Position numbers and translations under genes: made by a program
Source: Streptomyces toxytricini
GTDB taxonomy: Bacteria; Actinomycetota; Actinomycetes; Streptomycetales; Streptomycetaceae
Length of the DNA: 58,359 nt
Direction of reading: 5' to 3'
Assembly (NCBI RefSeq): GCF_014649915.1
Contig: NZ_BMTY01000017.1
Location: 132,365 to 190,723 of the forward strand
In this document: piece after piece, positions 25,439 through 34,064 of the stretch
Position numbering within the stretch: the first letter of the stretch is position 1
How the letters are laid out: each line of letters begins with the position of its first letter
The notes under the pieces: generated by a model
Database searches by the model: none
The model's input: only the letters and a program-made list of their open reading frames with translations
What the model was told of the DNA's origin: nothing

Positions 25439-26611
25439 ATGTCTGACCAGCTCCGCGCCGCAGCCTCCCCCTCGCCGGCCCGAGGGCCCGCAGCGCCCTA
25501 CGACGCCCTCCTGCTCCTGTCGTTCGGAGGCCCCGAGGGCCCCGACGACGTCGTCCCCTTCCTGGAGAACGTCACCCGCGGGCGCGGCATCCCGCGGGAG
25601 CGGCTCAAGGAGGTCGGCAGCCACTACTACGGCTTCGGCGGGGTCAGCCCGATCAACGCGCAGAACCGCGAGCTGCTGGACGCGCTGCGCAAGGACTTCG
25701 CCGAGCACGGCGTCGACGTGCCGGTGTACTGGGGCAACCGGAACTGGGCCCCGTACCTCGACGACGTGATGCGGGAGATGGCCGCCGACGGGCGCCGCCG
25801 CATCGCGGTCCTCGCGACCAGCGCCTACGCCTCGTACTCGGGGTGCCGCCAGTACCGCGAGAACCTGGCGGACGCGCTGGCGCTGCTGGAGCGGGAGGGC
25901 GCGGCGGAGCTGCCGCGCGTCGACAAGCTGCGGCACTACTTCAACCACCCCGGCTTCCTGCAGCCGATGGTCGAGGGCGTGCTGGCTGCCCTGGAGCAGC
26001 TGCCGGAGGAGGTGCGGGCGGGGGCGCACCTCGCCTTCACCACCCACTCGATCCCGACCGCCGCCGCGGACGCCTCGGGGCCGCGCGAGGGGCACACCGC
26101 GGACGGCGAGGGCGGCGCGTACGTCCGCCAGCACCTGGACGCGGCCGGGGTGATCGCGGAAGCGGTGCGCGCCGGGACGGGCCTGGAGCTGCCCTGGCGG
26201 CTCGTCTACCAGTCCCGCAGCGGCGCCCCGCACATCCCGTGGCTGGAGCCGGACATCTGCGACCACCTGGAGGAGCTGCACGCCGCGGGGGCGCCGGCGG
26301 TGGTGATGGTGCCGATCGGCTTCGTCTCCGACCACATGGAGGTCCTGTACGACCTCGACACGGAGGCCGCGGCGAAGGCCGCGGAGCTGGGCCTGCCGGC
26401 GGTGCGCTCGGCGACCGTCGGCGCGGACCCGCGCTTCGCGGCCGCGGTCCGGGAGCTGCTGCTGGAGCGGGCGGCGGCGGAGCGCGGAGAGGCCGTGGAG
26501 CGGTGCGCGCTGGGGCGGCTCGGGGCGAGCCACGACGTGTGCCCGGTGGGCTGCTGCCCGGCGCGCGGCGCCCGGCCGGCGGCGGCGGGCGCCGACAGCC
26601 CCTACGCGTAG
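25439..26611 (+). CDS. hemH: Ferrochelatase (probable coproporphyrin ferrochelatase)
   Basis: The 390-residue protein inserts ferrous iron into a porphyrin. Gram-positive and actinobacterial enzymes use coproporphyrin III in the coproporphyrin-dependent haem route. Conserved blocks include LLLLSFGGPEGPDDVVPFLENV, YYGFGGVSPIN, FTTHSIP with the catalytic His, and YQSRSGAP. Cysteines in YSGCRQY and in the C-terminal DVCPVGCC fit the [2Fe-2S] cluster of actinobacterial enzymes. The start is ATG 25439; an ATG 9 nt earlier is possible. It lies 37 bp before the inositol monophosphatase gene. Confidence 0.92.
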   Translation: MSDQLRAAASPSPARGPAAPYDALLLLSFGGPEGPDDVVPFLENVTRGRGIPRERLKEVGSHYYGFGGVSPINAQNRELLDALRKDFAEHGVDVPVYWGNRNWAPYLDDVMREMAADGRRRIAVLATSAYASYSGCRQYRENLADALALLEREGAAELPRVDKLRHYFNHPGFLQPMVEGVLAALEQLPEEVRAGAHLAFTTHSIPTAAADASGPREGHTADGEGGAYVRQHLDAAGVIAEAVRAGTGLELPWRLVYQSRSGAPHIPWLEPDICDHLEELHAAGAPAVVMVPIGFVSDHMEVLYDLDTEAAAKAAELGLPAVRSATVGADPRFAAAVRELLLERAAAERGEAVERCALGRLGASHDVCPVGCCPARGARPAAAGADSPYA

Positions 26612-26648
26612 GCGAGGCGGCGGGATGGCATCGGAGGAGGAGCGGGAC

Positions 26649-27479
26649 GTGTCGGAGACGCAGGACGGCGCGGCGGCAGTGCCCGCGGGCCTGGCCGAGG
26701 AGCTGCTGGACGTGGCGCTGGAGGCCGCCCGGCGGGCCGGCGGGCTGCTGCGGGACGGCCGGCCGGACGACCTGGGCGTGGCGGCGGTGAAGAGCAGCCC
26801 CATCGACGTGGTGACCGAGATGGACATCGCGGCGGAGAAGCTGGTCGCCGAGGTGCTGGAGCGGCGGCGGCCGCAGGACGGACTGCTCGGCGAGGAGGGC
26901 GCGGACCGCCCCGGCACGAGCGGGGTGCGCTGGGTCGTGGACCCGCTGGACGGCACCGTGAACTACCTCTACGGCCTGCCGAGCTGGAGCGTCTCCGTCG
27001 CGGCCGAGTACCGGGGCGAGACCCTGGTCGGCGTGGTGGAGGTGCCGATGCGGGCCGAGACGTTCCTGGCGGTGCGCGGGGGCGGTGCCCGGCTCGGCGG
27101 GCAGCGGCTGGCCTGCCGGGCGGCGGCCCCGCTGGACCAGGCGCTGGTGGCCACCGGTTTCGCCTACCTGCAGGAGCGCAAGGAGCAGCAGGCCGAGGTC
27201 GTCCGGCGGATCCTCCCGCGGGTGCGGGACATCCGGCGCGGCGGCTCGGCCGCGATCGACCTGTGCGACGTGGCCGCGGGGCGGCTGGACGCGTACTACG
27301 AGCGCGGGCTCAACCCCTGGGACCTGGCCGCGGGCGAGCTGATCGCCCGCGAGGCCGGGGCGCTGACCGGAGGGCGGCCCGGCCGGCCGGCCTCCGGGGA
27401 GCTGGCGCTCGCGGCGACGCCCGCGGTCTTCGCCGCGCTCGCGCCGCTGCTGGAGGAGGCCGGGGCCTGGCACGACTGA
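26649..27479 (+). CDS. Inositol monophosphatase family protein
   Basis: The 276-residue Mg-dependent phosphatase has the three metal motifs: Glu82 in LGEEG, D98-P-L-D101-G-T and N222-P-W-D225-LAAG. It probably dephosphorylates myo-inositol 1-phosphate or a related sugar phosphate in the cytosol; histidinol-phosphate or 3'-phosphoadenosine 5'-phosphate are alternatives. I prefer GTG 26649, because the purine run GGAGGAGG ends 8 nt before it. ATG 26625 is in frame but has a weaker site and overlaps that run. It is probably co-transcribed with hemH. Confidence 0.88.
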   Translation: MSETQDGAAAVPAGLAEELLDVALEAARRAGGLLRDGRPDDLGVAAVKSSPIDVVTEMDIAAEKLVAEVLERRRPQDGLLGEEGADRPGTSGVRWVVDPLDGTVNYLYGLPSWSVSVAAEYRGETLVGVVEVPMRAETFLAVRGGGARLGGQRLACRAAAPLDQALVATGFAYLQERKEQQAEVVRRILPRVRDIRRGGSAAIDLCDVAAGRLDAYYERGLNPWDLAAGELIAREAGALTGGRPGRPASGELALAATPAVFAALAPLLEEAGAWHD

Positions 27480-27517
27480 GGCCTGACGGCCGCCCGTGTC
27501 CGGACCCGGGCATGAGG

Positions 27518-27549
27518 GGACCCCGGCAGCGCGGGGGCCGCCGGGGTCC
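27518..27549. terminator. Hairpin between convergent genes
   Basis: Perfect 10-bp stem GGACCCCGGC / GCCGGGGTCC with a 12-nt loop, between the inositol monophosphatase stop and the stop of the 55-residue gene. It is likely bidirectional. Confidence 0.75.
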
Positions 27550-27559
27550 GGGTGGTGTC

Positions 27560-27727
27560 TCAGCAGGCGGAGACGGGAACTCCGTGCTCGGCGGCGAGGC
27601 GCTGGAGGTCCTCCAGCTCCGCCTGTTCCACGTCCGCGAGGAAGTCGTCGCCCGCTTCACGGGCGTGGCGGAGGTCGGACTGCGTGCTCCTGATGCGCTG
27701 CAGGAGACCCGCGGTGAATGCGTCCAT
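27560..27727 (-). CDS. Small helical conserved protein (55 residues)
   Basis: The 55-residue acidic protein begins MDAFTAGLLQRIRSTQ and is predicted to be two amphipathic helices (QSDLRHAREAGDDFLADVEQ and AELEDLQRLAAEHG). I choose ATG 27727 because GAGGGGGC lies upstream on the minus strand and the preceding in-frame sequence is proline/arginine-rich and not coding-like. No function is known. It resembles small proteins annotated as hypothetical in Streptomyces. It is divergent from cutR, with 243 bp between, and convergent with the phosphatase gene. Confidence 0.7.
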   Translation of the reverse strand: MDAFTAGLLQRIRSTQSDLRHAREAGDDFLADVEQAELEDLQRLAAEHGVPVSAC

Positions 27728-27970
27728 GGTGGGTTCGCCCCCTCTTCGTGGTCGCGGCGGCACAGGGATGCCCGCCGTCAGGGAGTGGTCGGGGTGTGCT
27801 GACGTCCTCCCCTGCACCCTGGGCGCAGAAACCTCGGGAGGCGAGGGAATCCCCACTTCCGCCCCCGATGACCTCCCGAGTGGCGCCTTACAGCCGGTTT
27901 ACGGCCGAAAGGGGCAGGATGGGCGGCGCAATCACACGTGTGCCCTGGGGGCTCGGAGGAAGGAAACGAC

Positions 27971-28624
27971 GTGCGCGTACTCGTCGTCGAGGACGAGCAG
28001 CTGCTCGCCGATGCGGTGGCCACCGGACTGCGCCGCGAGGCCATGGCCGTGGACGTCGTGTACGACGGCGCCGCGGCGCTGGAGCGCGTCGGGGTCAACG
28101 ACTACGACGTCGTCGTCCTGGACCGGGACCTGCCGCTCGTCCACGGGGACGACGTCTGCCGCAGGATCGTCGAGCTCGGCATGCCCACGCGCGTGCTGAT
28201 GCTGACGGCGTCGGGGGACGTCAGCGACCGCGTGGAGGGCCTGGAGCTGGGTGCGGACGACTACCTGCCCAAGCCGTTCGCGTTCAGCGAGCTCACCGCC
28301 CGCGTGCGGGCGCTGGGCCGGCGCACCACGGTCGCGCTGCCGCCCGTGCTGGAGCGCGCCGGGATCCGGCTCGACCCGAACCGGCGGGAGGTGTTCCGCG
28401 AGGGCCGCGAGGTGCAGCTGGCCCCGAAGGAGTTCGCGGTGCTGGAGGTGCTCATGCGCAGCGAGGGCACCGTCGTCTCCGCCGAGCAGCTGCTGGAGAA
28501 GGCATGGGACGAGAACACCGACCCCTTCACCAACGTGGTGCGGGTGACGGTCATGACGCTGCGGCGCAAGCTCGGCGAGCCCCCGGTCATCGTGACCGTC
28601 CCGGGTTCCGGCTACCGGATCTGA
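27971..28624 (+). CDS. cutR: Response regulator CutR (OmpR family)
   Basis: The 217-residue protein has a receiver domain (1-115) with Asp8, the phosphoacceptor Asp51 in VVVLDRDLP and Lys in YLPKPF. A winged-helix DNA-binding domain follows (130-217, APKEFAVLEVLMRSEGTVVS and VTVMTLRRKLGEPP). The GTG start at 27971 has an excellent ribosome site, GGAGGAAGGA, upstream. The gene order and sequence match the Streptomyces cutRS locus, originally described as affecting copper tolerance and actinorhodin production and more recently linked to the secretion-stress response. Confidence 0.92.
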   Translation: MRVLVVEDEQLLADAVATGLRREAMAVDVVYDGAAALERVGVNDYDVVVLDRDLPLVHGDDVCRRIVELGMPTRVLMLTASGDVSDRVEGLELGADDYLPKPFAFSELTARVRALGRRTTVALPPVLERAGIRLDPNRREVFREGREVQLAPKEFAVLEVLMRSEGTVVSAEQLLEKAWDENTDPFTNVVRVTVMTLRRKLGEPPVIVTVPGSGYRI

Positions 28625-28629
28625 CGCGG

Positions 28630-29880
28630 GTGGCAGCGACCCCGGCGCCACCGACCGCGCCGCCGAAACCGACCTGGGACCCCGGCCAGCCCGAGGGTCC
28701 CTTCCCTTGGCTGCGGCCCACGATCCGGATAAGGCTCACCCTGCTGTACGGCGGGATGTTCCTGATCGCCGGCATCCTGCTGCTGTCGATCATCTACCTG
28801 CTGGCCGCGCAGGCTCTGCGGGAGGGCAACGCCCTGCCGTTCAAGATCGTGAGCATCAGCGGGCAGAAGGTCGTGGTCTCCAGCCCGACCTGTCCCGGTG
28901 TGGGCCCGGAGCAGACCGTCGACCAGTTCCACGCCGCCATCCAGGCCTGCATGCTGGAACAGCGCCGGCACGCCCTGGACGACCTGCTCAGCCGGTCGCT
29001 GATGGCGCTGCTGGGGCTGAGCGTCATCGCCTTCGCCTTCGGCTACGCCATGGCCGGCCGCGTGCTCTCGCCGCTCGGGAAGATCACGCGGACGGCGCGC
29101 CGCGTCGTCGGGTCCGACCTGACCCGGCGCATCGAGCTGGACGGGCCGGACGACGAGCTCAAGGAGCTCGCCGACACCTTCGACGAGATGCTCGACCGCC
29201 TGGAGCGCGCCTTCACCGCCCAGCAGCGGTTCGTCGCCAACGCCTCGCACGAGCTGCGAACCCCCTTGGCGATCAACCGGACGCTGCTGGAGGTGCACTT
29301 GTCGGACCCGGGGGCTCCGGTGGAGCTCCAGCAGCTCGGCAAGACCCTGCTCGCGACGAACGAGCGCAGCGAGCAGCTGGTGGAGGGGCTGCTGCTGCTG
29401 GCCCGCAGCGAGAACCAGATAGTCGAGCGCAAGCCGGTCGACCTGGCGGAGGTCGCCTCGCGCGCCATCGACCAGGCTCGGGCGGAGGCCGCGGCCAAGG
29501 GAGTGGAGATCCGGGGCGAGCGGGCCTCGGCCGTCGTCCAGGGCAACGGCGTGCTGCTGGAGCGGATCGCGCTGAACCTGGTCCAGAACGCCGTGCGCTA
29601 CAACGTGCCGGAGGACGGCTGGGTGGAGGTCACCACCGAGGCCGTGCCCGGCCACGCGGTGCTCGTCGTGTCGAACACCGGGCCGGTGGTCCCGGCGTAC
29701 GAGGTGGACAGCCTCTTCGAGCCCTTCAGGCGGCTGCGTACGGAGCGAACGGGCAGCGACAAGGGTGTCGGCCTCGGCCTGTCCATCGCGCGCTCCGTGG
29801 CGCGCGCACACGGCGGCCGGATCACGGCGGTGCCGAGGGACGGCGGCGGCCTCGTGATGCGTGTCACGCTGCCGCTGTGA
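28630..29880 (+). CDS. cutS: Sensor histidine kinase CutS
   Basis: The 416-residue membrane kinase has two transmembrane helices (about 36-60 and 122-142) flanking a short extracellular loop of roughly 60 residues. A HAMP linker is followed by the phosphoacceptor His207 in ANASHELRTPLA and an ATPase domain (NLVQNAVRYN and GVGLGLSIA). The loop carries two cysteines, Cys88 (PTCPG) and Cys107 (QACML), which could form a redox-sensitive disulfide. The GTG start at 28630 lies 5 nt after the cutR stop, so it is one operon. A first stretch rich in Pro and Ala precedes the first helix. Confidence 0.92.
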   Translation: MAATPAPPTAPPKPTWDPGQPEGPFPWLRPTIRIRLTLLYGGMFLIAGILLLSIIYLLAAQALREGNALPFKIVSISGQKVVVSSPTCPGVGPEQTVDQFHAAIQACMLEQRRHALDDLLSRSLMALLGLSVIAFAFGYAMAGRVLSPLGKITRTARRVVGSDLTRRIELDGPDDELKELADTFDEMLDRLERAFTAQQRFVANASHELRTPLAINRTLLEVHLSDPGAPVELQQLGKTLLATNERSEQLVEGLLLLARSENQIVERKPVDLAEVASRAIDQARAEAAAKGVEIRGERASAVVQGNGVLLERIALNLVQNAVRYNVPEDGWVEVTTEAVPGHAVLVVSNTGPVVPAYEVDSLFEPFRRLRTERTGSDKGVGLGLSIARSVARAHGGRITAVPRDGGGLVMRVTLPL

Positions 29881-29939
29881 GCACCGCATCTTTGTTCGCC
29901 ACGGGCTGAATAGCTGTCGTGTGAACAAGTTGAACCCTG

Positions 29940-29953
29940 TGTGATCGATCACA
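29940..29953. promoter_or_regulatory. Perfect 14-bp palindrome, Crp-like
   Basis: TGTGATCGATCACA is a perfect palindrome and fits the GTG-N6-CAC core recognised by Streptomyces Crp. It lies 60 bp after the cutS stop and about 320 bp before the DUF4193 start. Direct repeats of TGAAC (29922 and 29931, period 9) are just upstream. Confidence 0.5.
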
Positions 29954-30175
29954 TTGTCGAGTGTGGGGTCATGTGCGTTCAGTGACCCGCGGATGCCGTG
30001 GAACGGCCGGAAAGTCCGGGAAGTCCGGGTTTCCGGCCCCCCGGACGGCGGAAAATACACCGGGTGGTGCTTGTGCAAGACGGACCCAGGACCGTGTACG
30101 GTCCCGGTCGTCATCCCAGCCGGTCGCCCCTTCAGGCGCGCGGCTTGGGTGTCGATTGAGTAACAGACCTTGATG

Positions 30176-30240
30176 TGAGGCAAAATCTCCGCCTCAGGTC
30201 GGGCACAAGTCCGGCCTCTCGCGCGTTACGTGCGCTGAGA
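30176..30240 (+). promoter_or_regulatory. Structured 5' leader of the DUF4193 gene
   Basis: Three consecutive small hairpins can be drawn: TGAGGC/GCCTCA (30176-30196), AGGTCGG paired with CCGGCCT (30196-30217) and GCGC-GTTACGT-GCGC with flanking CTC/GAG pairs. A possible promoter (TTGTGC at 30071, TACGGT at 30097) would give a leader of about 160 nt. No known riboswitch was recognised. Confidence 0.35.
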
Positions 30241-30272
30241 CACCGCTAAATCCCAGAGGGGGAGAGCGAAAC

Positions 30273-30569
30273 ATGGCAACGGACTACGACACCCCACGCA
30301 AGACCGACGACGACGTCGACAACGACAGCATCGAAGAGCTGAAGGCCCGGCGGAACGAGAAGTCGTCCTCCAGCGTCGACATCGACGACTTCGACGCCGT
30401 CGAGGGCATGGAGCTGCCCGGCGCGGACCTCTCCAACGAGGAGCTGGCCGTCCGGGTGCTGCCCAAGCAGGCGGACGAGTTCACCTGCATGAGCTGCTTC
30501 CTGGTGCACCACCGCAGCCAGCTCGCGCGCGAGAAGAACGGCCAGCCGATCTGCCGCGACTGCGACTGA
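30273..30569 (+). CDS. DUF4193 family protein, zinc-ribbon-like
   Basis: The 98-residue acidic protein has a disordered N-terminus and a C-terminal four-cysteine motif, Cys72-x2-Cys75 (TCMSCFLVHH) and Cys94-x2-Cys97 (ICRDCD), likely to bind zinc. It is conserved and near-ubiquitous in actinobacteria, with unknown function. The strong ribosome site GAGGGGGAGAG and a long leader suggest high, regulated expression. It is followed 12 bp later by the alanine-rich membrane-associated protein gene. Confidence 0.88.
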   Translation: MATDYDTPRKTDDDVDNDSIEELKARRNEKSSSSVDIDDFDAVEGMELPGADLSNEELAVRVLPKQADEFTCMSCFLVHHRSQLAREKNGQPICRDCD

Positions 30570-30581
30570 GAGGCGTCGGCC

Positions 30582-31520
30582 GTGACCGGCTCGACACCGT
30601 TTCGGAAGCGCCGCTTCCGAAAGTCCGGTGAACAGGCGGAGACGCAGACGGGAGCCACGGGCCCGGCGACGGGCCCAGCAGCTCCCGGCGCACCCGCCGT
30701 CCTCCCGACCGCCGTCCCCGGGCCGCCGGCGGACGCAGGGGCCGGCGCAGGGGCCCCGGAGCGGGCCGCAGCCCGACGGCTGCAAGCCGTCAGGAACGGT
30801 GTGCGAAAGGGCGGCGCGAGCGCCAGGGCCGCCGCCCTGTACATCACCGACCGCCTCGTCGAGGTGGCCCCGCGCATCCCGGTACGGGACCTGGCCGCCC
30901 TCCGCGCCCAGTTCCCCGGCCTCGGCCCCGACCAGATCGCCGACAAGCTGATCGCCGGAGCCGCCAAGGGCACCTCCACCGTGGGGGCCGGCATCGGCGC
31001 CGCCGCCATGCTCCCCACCCCGCCCGCGATGCCCGCGGAGCTCGCCGCCGAGATCCTCGGCGTCGCGGCGATCGAGCTGAAGCTCATCGCCGAGCTGCAC
31101 GAGGTGTACGGCCTGCGCCCGCCCGGCAGCGCCAAGGACCGCAGCACCGCCTACCTCACGGCGTGGACCGAGGAGCGCGGCGTCGACTGGAAGAAGCCGG
31201 CGACCGTCAACACCGCCCTCGGCGGGCAGATGCGGCGCGAACTGCGCCAGCAGATCACGAAGCGGATGCTCCGCAACCTGCCCATCCTGATCCCCTTCAT
31301 GGTCGGCGCGACCGTCGGCGCCCTCATGAACCGCCGCGACACCCGCAGGCTCGCCGAGAAGGTCCGTGGCGACCTGCGGAGCCGGGCCGTGCCCTGGGAC
31401 GCCCTGCCCGCGCTCCCGCGCCTGGACAAGCCCGCCCAGCCCCTCCCGGGCGGCCTTGCGGACGTCCTCGGCGAACCCCCGCCCGACAGCGGGACCGGTG
31501 CACCCGACCCGCGGACCTGA
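30582..31520 (+). CDS. Uncharacterised actinobacterial protein, possibly membrane-associated
   Basis: The 312-residue protein starts at GTG 30582. A basic start (FRKRRFRKSG) is followed by a Pro/Ala/Gly-rich stretch, then a helical core (residues 85-200). The core has hydrophobic segments STVGAGIGAAAMLPTPP and LAAEILGVAAIELKLIAEL ending in HEVYGL. A further hydrophobic segment (LPILIPFMVGATVGALM) follows near 240. The glycine-rich helix plus the YG turn is faintly reminiscent of EcsC-type proteins, a guess only. It is probably in one operon with the DUF4193 gene. Confidence 0.75.
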   Translation: MTGSTPFRKRRFRKSGEQAETQTGATGPATGPAAPGAPAVLPTAVPGPPADAGAGAGAPERAAARRLQAVRNGVRKGGASARAAALYITDRLVEVAPRIPVRDLAALRAQFPGLGPDQIADKLIAGAAKGTSTVGAGIGAAAMLPTPPAMPAELAAEILGVAAIELKLIAELHEVYGLRPPGSAKDRSTAYLTAWTEERGVDWKKPATVNTALGGQMRRELRQQITKRMLRNLPILIPFMVGATVGALMNRRDTRRLAEKVRGDLRSRAVPWDALPALPRLDKPAQPLPGGLADVLGEPPPDSGTGAPDPRT

Positions 31521-31583
31521 CGGACACCGCCGCGAACCGCCGCCGGACACGAGGGGACGGTCAGCCCGGACGGGCGGCTCGGG

Positions 31584-32045
31584 TCAGGCCGCGGACTGCG
31601 CCGACCGGATCGCCGCCGCCAGGGCCTCGGGCGCGCGCGTGGAGACGTACACGTACGGCGTCGGGTCGGCCGGGTCCACCACCGGGATCCGCAGCGCCGT
31701 CGGCACGTAGCTGCGCATCAGCATGAACGCGCGCGAGTCCGCCTTGTACGTGCGCCAGGCGCGCGCCTCCTCCGGATCGAGGACCTCCGGCTCCCCGAGC
31801 GCCGCCACCGGGATCCGCGCATCGCCCGCCGCCAGCGCCCCGCCCACCACGCGCACGCGCGCGGAGCCGTACGTGCTGACCAGGATCCCCGCCAGCGCCG
31901 AGCCGCCGACCAGCCCCGCGAGCAGCGGCAGCAGGCCCAGCGGCAGCAGCATCAGCGCGCACGCCAGACCGATCAGGGCGGCGATGCCCCACCAGGAGCG
32001 GGGGGCGGTCAGGCGTTCGTCGTGGTGCGCGGGGGAGAGCTGCAT
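31584..32045 (-). CDS. DUF3093 family membrane protein
   Basis: The 153-residue protein has two adjacent N-terminal transmembrane helices (about 20-57, WWGIAALIGLACALMLLPLG and onward). A soluble domain follows with YGSARVRVVGGALAAGDARI and YVPTALRIPVVDPADPTPYV, typical of actinobacterial DUF3093. The function is unknown. The ATG at 32045 is divergent from the thioesterase gene with 57 bp between. It is convergent with the preceding gene and no clear terminator is seen. Confidence 0.85.
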   Translation of the reverse strand: MQLSPAHHDERLTAPRSWWGIAALIGLACALMLLPLGLLPLLAGLVGGSALAGILVSTYGSARVRVVGGALAAGDARIPVAALGEPEVLDPEEARAWRTYKADSRAFMLMRSYVPTALRIPVVDPADPTPYVYVSTRAPEALAAAIRSAQSAA

Positions 32046-32102
32046 GCCCCAAGCCTGCCACGGGGCGACCGGCGGGTAGCGGCGCGGGTAAGGTCTGCGC
32101 CT

Positions 32103-32687
32103 GTGAGTGGACGAAACACAGCGCTGACGCCCCCGGACGACGCCGCCGCGCCGGTCCGGCACCCCGACGCTCCGGCGCCCGGCGAGCTGCTCGGCGCGCA
32201 CTACGAGCACTGCTTCGGGTGCGGCGGCGGACAGCCGCACGGCCTCCACCTGGAGGCGCGCGCGGGCGACGGCGTGAGCGTCACCGCCGAGTTCACCGTC
32301 CGGCCCGCCCACCAGGGCGCGCCCGGCCTCGCGCACGGCGGCGTGCTCGCCACCGCGCTCGACGAGACCCTCGGCTCCCTGAACTGGCTGCTCCGCGTCA
32401 TCGCCGTGACCGGGCGGCTGGAGACCGACTTCGTGCGGCCCGTGCCCGTCGGCACCGTCCTGCACCTGGAGGCCGAGGTGACGGCCGTGGCCGGCCGCAA
32501 GATCTACAGCACGGCCGTCGGCCGCATCGGGGGGCCCGACGGCCCCGTCGCCGTGCGCGCCGACGCGCTGTTCATAGAGGTGAAGGTCGACCACTTCATC
32601 GACAACGGTCGGCCCGAGGAGATCCGGGCGGCGATGGCCGACCCGGACCAGGTCAGGCGCGCACGCGCCTTCGAGGTGAACCCCTGA
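32103..32687 (+). CDS. PaaI/YbgC-type hotdog thioesterase
   Basis: The 194-residue protein starts at GTG 32103. The conserved HCFGCGGGQPHGL opening and the hotdog helix APGLAHGGVLATALDE, with its catalytic-region acid, place it among PaaI-like acyl-CoA thioesterases. A C-terminal extension (RPEEIRAAMADPDQV) is present. It probably hydrolyses an acyl- or aryl-CoA in the cytosol; the substrate is unknown. Its stop overlaps the dut start (TGATG). Confidence 0.85.
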   Translation: MSGRNTALTPPDDAAAPVRHPDAPAPGELLGAHYEHCFGCGGGQPHGLHLEARAGDGVSVTAEFTVRPAHQGAPGLAHGGVLATALDETLGSLNWLLRVIAVTGRLETDFVRPVPVGTVLHLEAEVTAVAGRKIYSTAVGRIGGPDGPVAVRADALFIEVKVDHFIDNGRPEEIRAAMADPDQVRRARAFEVNP

Positions 32688-33226
32688 TGGCTCTGCACAA
32701 CCCCAACCGCCCCGTCGACGTGCTGATCAGGCGCGTCGACCCCGAGGTGCCGATCCCCGCGTACGGGCACCCCGGCGACGCCGGCTGCGACCTGGTGACC
32801 ACGCAGGCCGCCGAGCTCGCGCCCGGCGAGCGCGCCGTCCTGCCCACGGGCGTCTCGATCGCCCTGCCCGACGGGTACGCGGCCTTCGTGCACCCCCGCT
32901 CCGGGCTCGCCGCCCGGTGCGGCCTCGCGCTCGTGAATGCCCCGGGGACGGTCGATGCCGGGTACCGTGGGGAGATCAAGGTGATCGTGGTCAATCTCGA
33001 CCCGCGCGAGAGCGTCCGGTTCGAGCGCTTCGACCGCATTGCCCAGCTGGTTGTCCAGCGGGTCGAGAAGGTGCGCTTCCACGAGGTGGCGGAACTTCCC
33101 GGCTCGGCCCGGGCCGAGGGGGGTTTCGGCTCCACCGGCGGTCATGCGGCCGTGGCCGGATCCGGCGCTGGTCAGCAGGGTGGGAATGGCTACGCTTCGG
33201 TCGTATCCGACCGGGAAGGACAGTGA
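32687..33226 (+). CDS. dut: Deoxyuridine 5'-triphosphate nucleotidohydrolase
   Basis: The 179-residue trimeric dUTPase hydrolyses dUTP to dUMP, keeping uracil out of DNA. The five motifs are visible: GDAGCDL, HPRSGLA, NAPGTVDAGYRGEI, RIAQLVVQ and the C-terminal EGGFGSTGGH arm. A low-complexity Gly/Ala/Ser tail of about 28 residues follows motif V. The ATG at 32687 overlaps the thioesterase stop, and the next gene begins 1 bp after its stop, so this is a tight operon. Confidence 0.95.
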   Translation: MALHNPNRPVDVLIRRVDPEVPIPAYGHPGDAGCDLVTTQAAELAPGERAVLPTGVSIALPDGYAAFVHPRSGLAARCGLALVNAPGTVDAGYRGEIKVIVVNLDPRESVRFERFDRIAQLVVQRVEKVRFHEVAELPGSARAEGGFGSTGGHAAVAGSGAGQQGGNGYASVVSDREGQ

Positions 33227-33227
33227 C

Positions 33228-34007
33228 GTGTTCGGACGTCGCAAGAAGAACGACTCCGCCCAGGACGGCGGCGCGGCCGAGCAGGTCGTGGACGGCGTGG
33301 CTGCCGACGAGCAGGAGGGCGGCGAGGAGCTGGAGACCGCCCCCCGCCGGGTGAACCTGCCGCCGGCCCCGCGGCCCGACGGGCCGTGGGACGTCACCGA
33401 GGTGCCCGGGTCGCCGGCCGAGGGCCGGGTCGACCTCGGCGGGATCCTCGTACCGGGTGTCGAGGGCATGGAACTGCGCGTCGAGGTCGCCGGCGACGCG
33501 ATCGTCGCCGCGACGGTCGTCCTCGGCGACAGCGCCGTGCAGCTCCAGGCGTTCGCCGCACCCAAGAAGGAAGGCATCTGGGGCGAGGTCCGCGACGAGA
33601 TCGCCGCGGGCATCATCCAGCAGGGCGGCCTCATCGACGAGGTCGAGGGCCCGCTCGGCTGGGAGCTGCGCGCCCAGGTGCCCGTACCCATGCCCGACGG
33701 GCAGACCGGCGCCCAGCTGGTCCGCTTCGTCGGCGTCGACGGCCCGCGCTGGTTCCTGCGCGGCGTCATCTCCGGCCAGGCGGCCGTGCGCCCCGAGTCC
33801 GCGGGCCTGCTGGAGCAGATCTTCCGGGACACCGTCATCGTCCGCGGCGACGGCCCGATGGCCCCGCGCGACCCGATCGTGCTGAAGCTGCCGAACGACG
33901 CCCAGATGGTGCCGGACGGCGTGCAGACCGAGGCGCAGGAGGGCTCCCGCTTCTCCGGCGGCATGGGCCAGCTGGAGCGCGGCCCGGAGATCACCGAGGT
34001 CCGCTGA
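33228..34007 (+). CDS. DUF3710 family protein
   Basis: The 259-residue soluble protein is conserved next to dut in actinobacteria and has unknown function. It has a charged N-terminus (MFGRRKKND, acidic low-complexity to residue 40). A conserved beta-rich core includes LRVEVAGDAIVAATVVLG, KEGIWGEVRDEIAAGI and DGPRWFLRGVISGQAA. The GTG start at 33228 is supported by GGAAGGA 8 nt upstream. A very strong hairpin follows the gene. Confidence 0.85.
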   Translation: MFGRRKKNDSAQDGGAAEQVVDGVAADEQEGGEELETAPRRVNLPPAPRPDGPWDVTEVPGSPAEGRVDLGGILVPGVEGMELRVEVAGDAIVAATVVLGDSAVQLQAFAAPKKEGIWGEVRDEIAAGIIQQGGLIDEVEGPLGWELRAQVPVPMPDGQTGAQLVRFVGVDGPRWFLRGVISGQAAVRPESAGLLEQIFRDTVIVRGDGPMAPRDPIVLKLPNDAQMVPDGVQTEAQEGSRFSGGMGQLERGPEITEVR

Positions 34008-34064
34008 CACCGGCCGCGGCGGCGCGGGCACCCGCACGGACCGCGCACACCGCGGGCAGTGCCC

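Noticed and set aside
29940..29953. Classical E. coli-type CRP site
   Set aside because: TGTGA-N4-TCACA lacks the N6 spacer of the E. coli consensus; only the GTG-N6-CAC Streptomyces form fits, so it is kept as Crp-like at moderate confidence.
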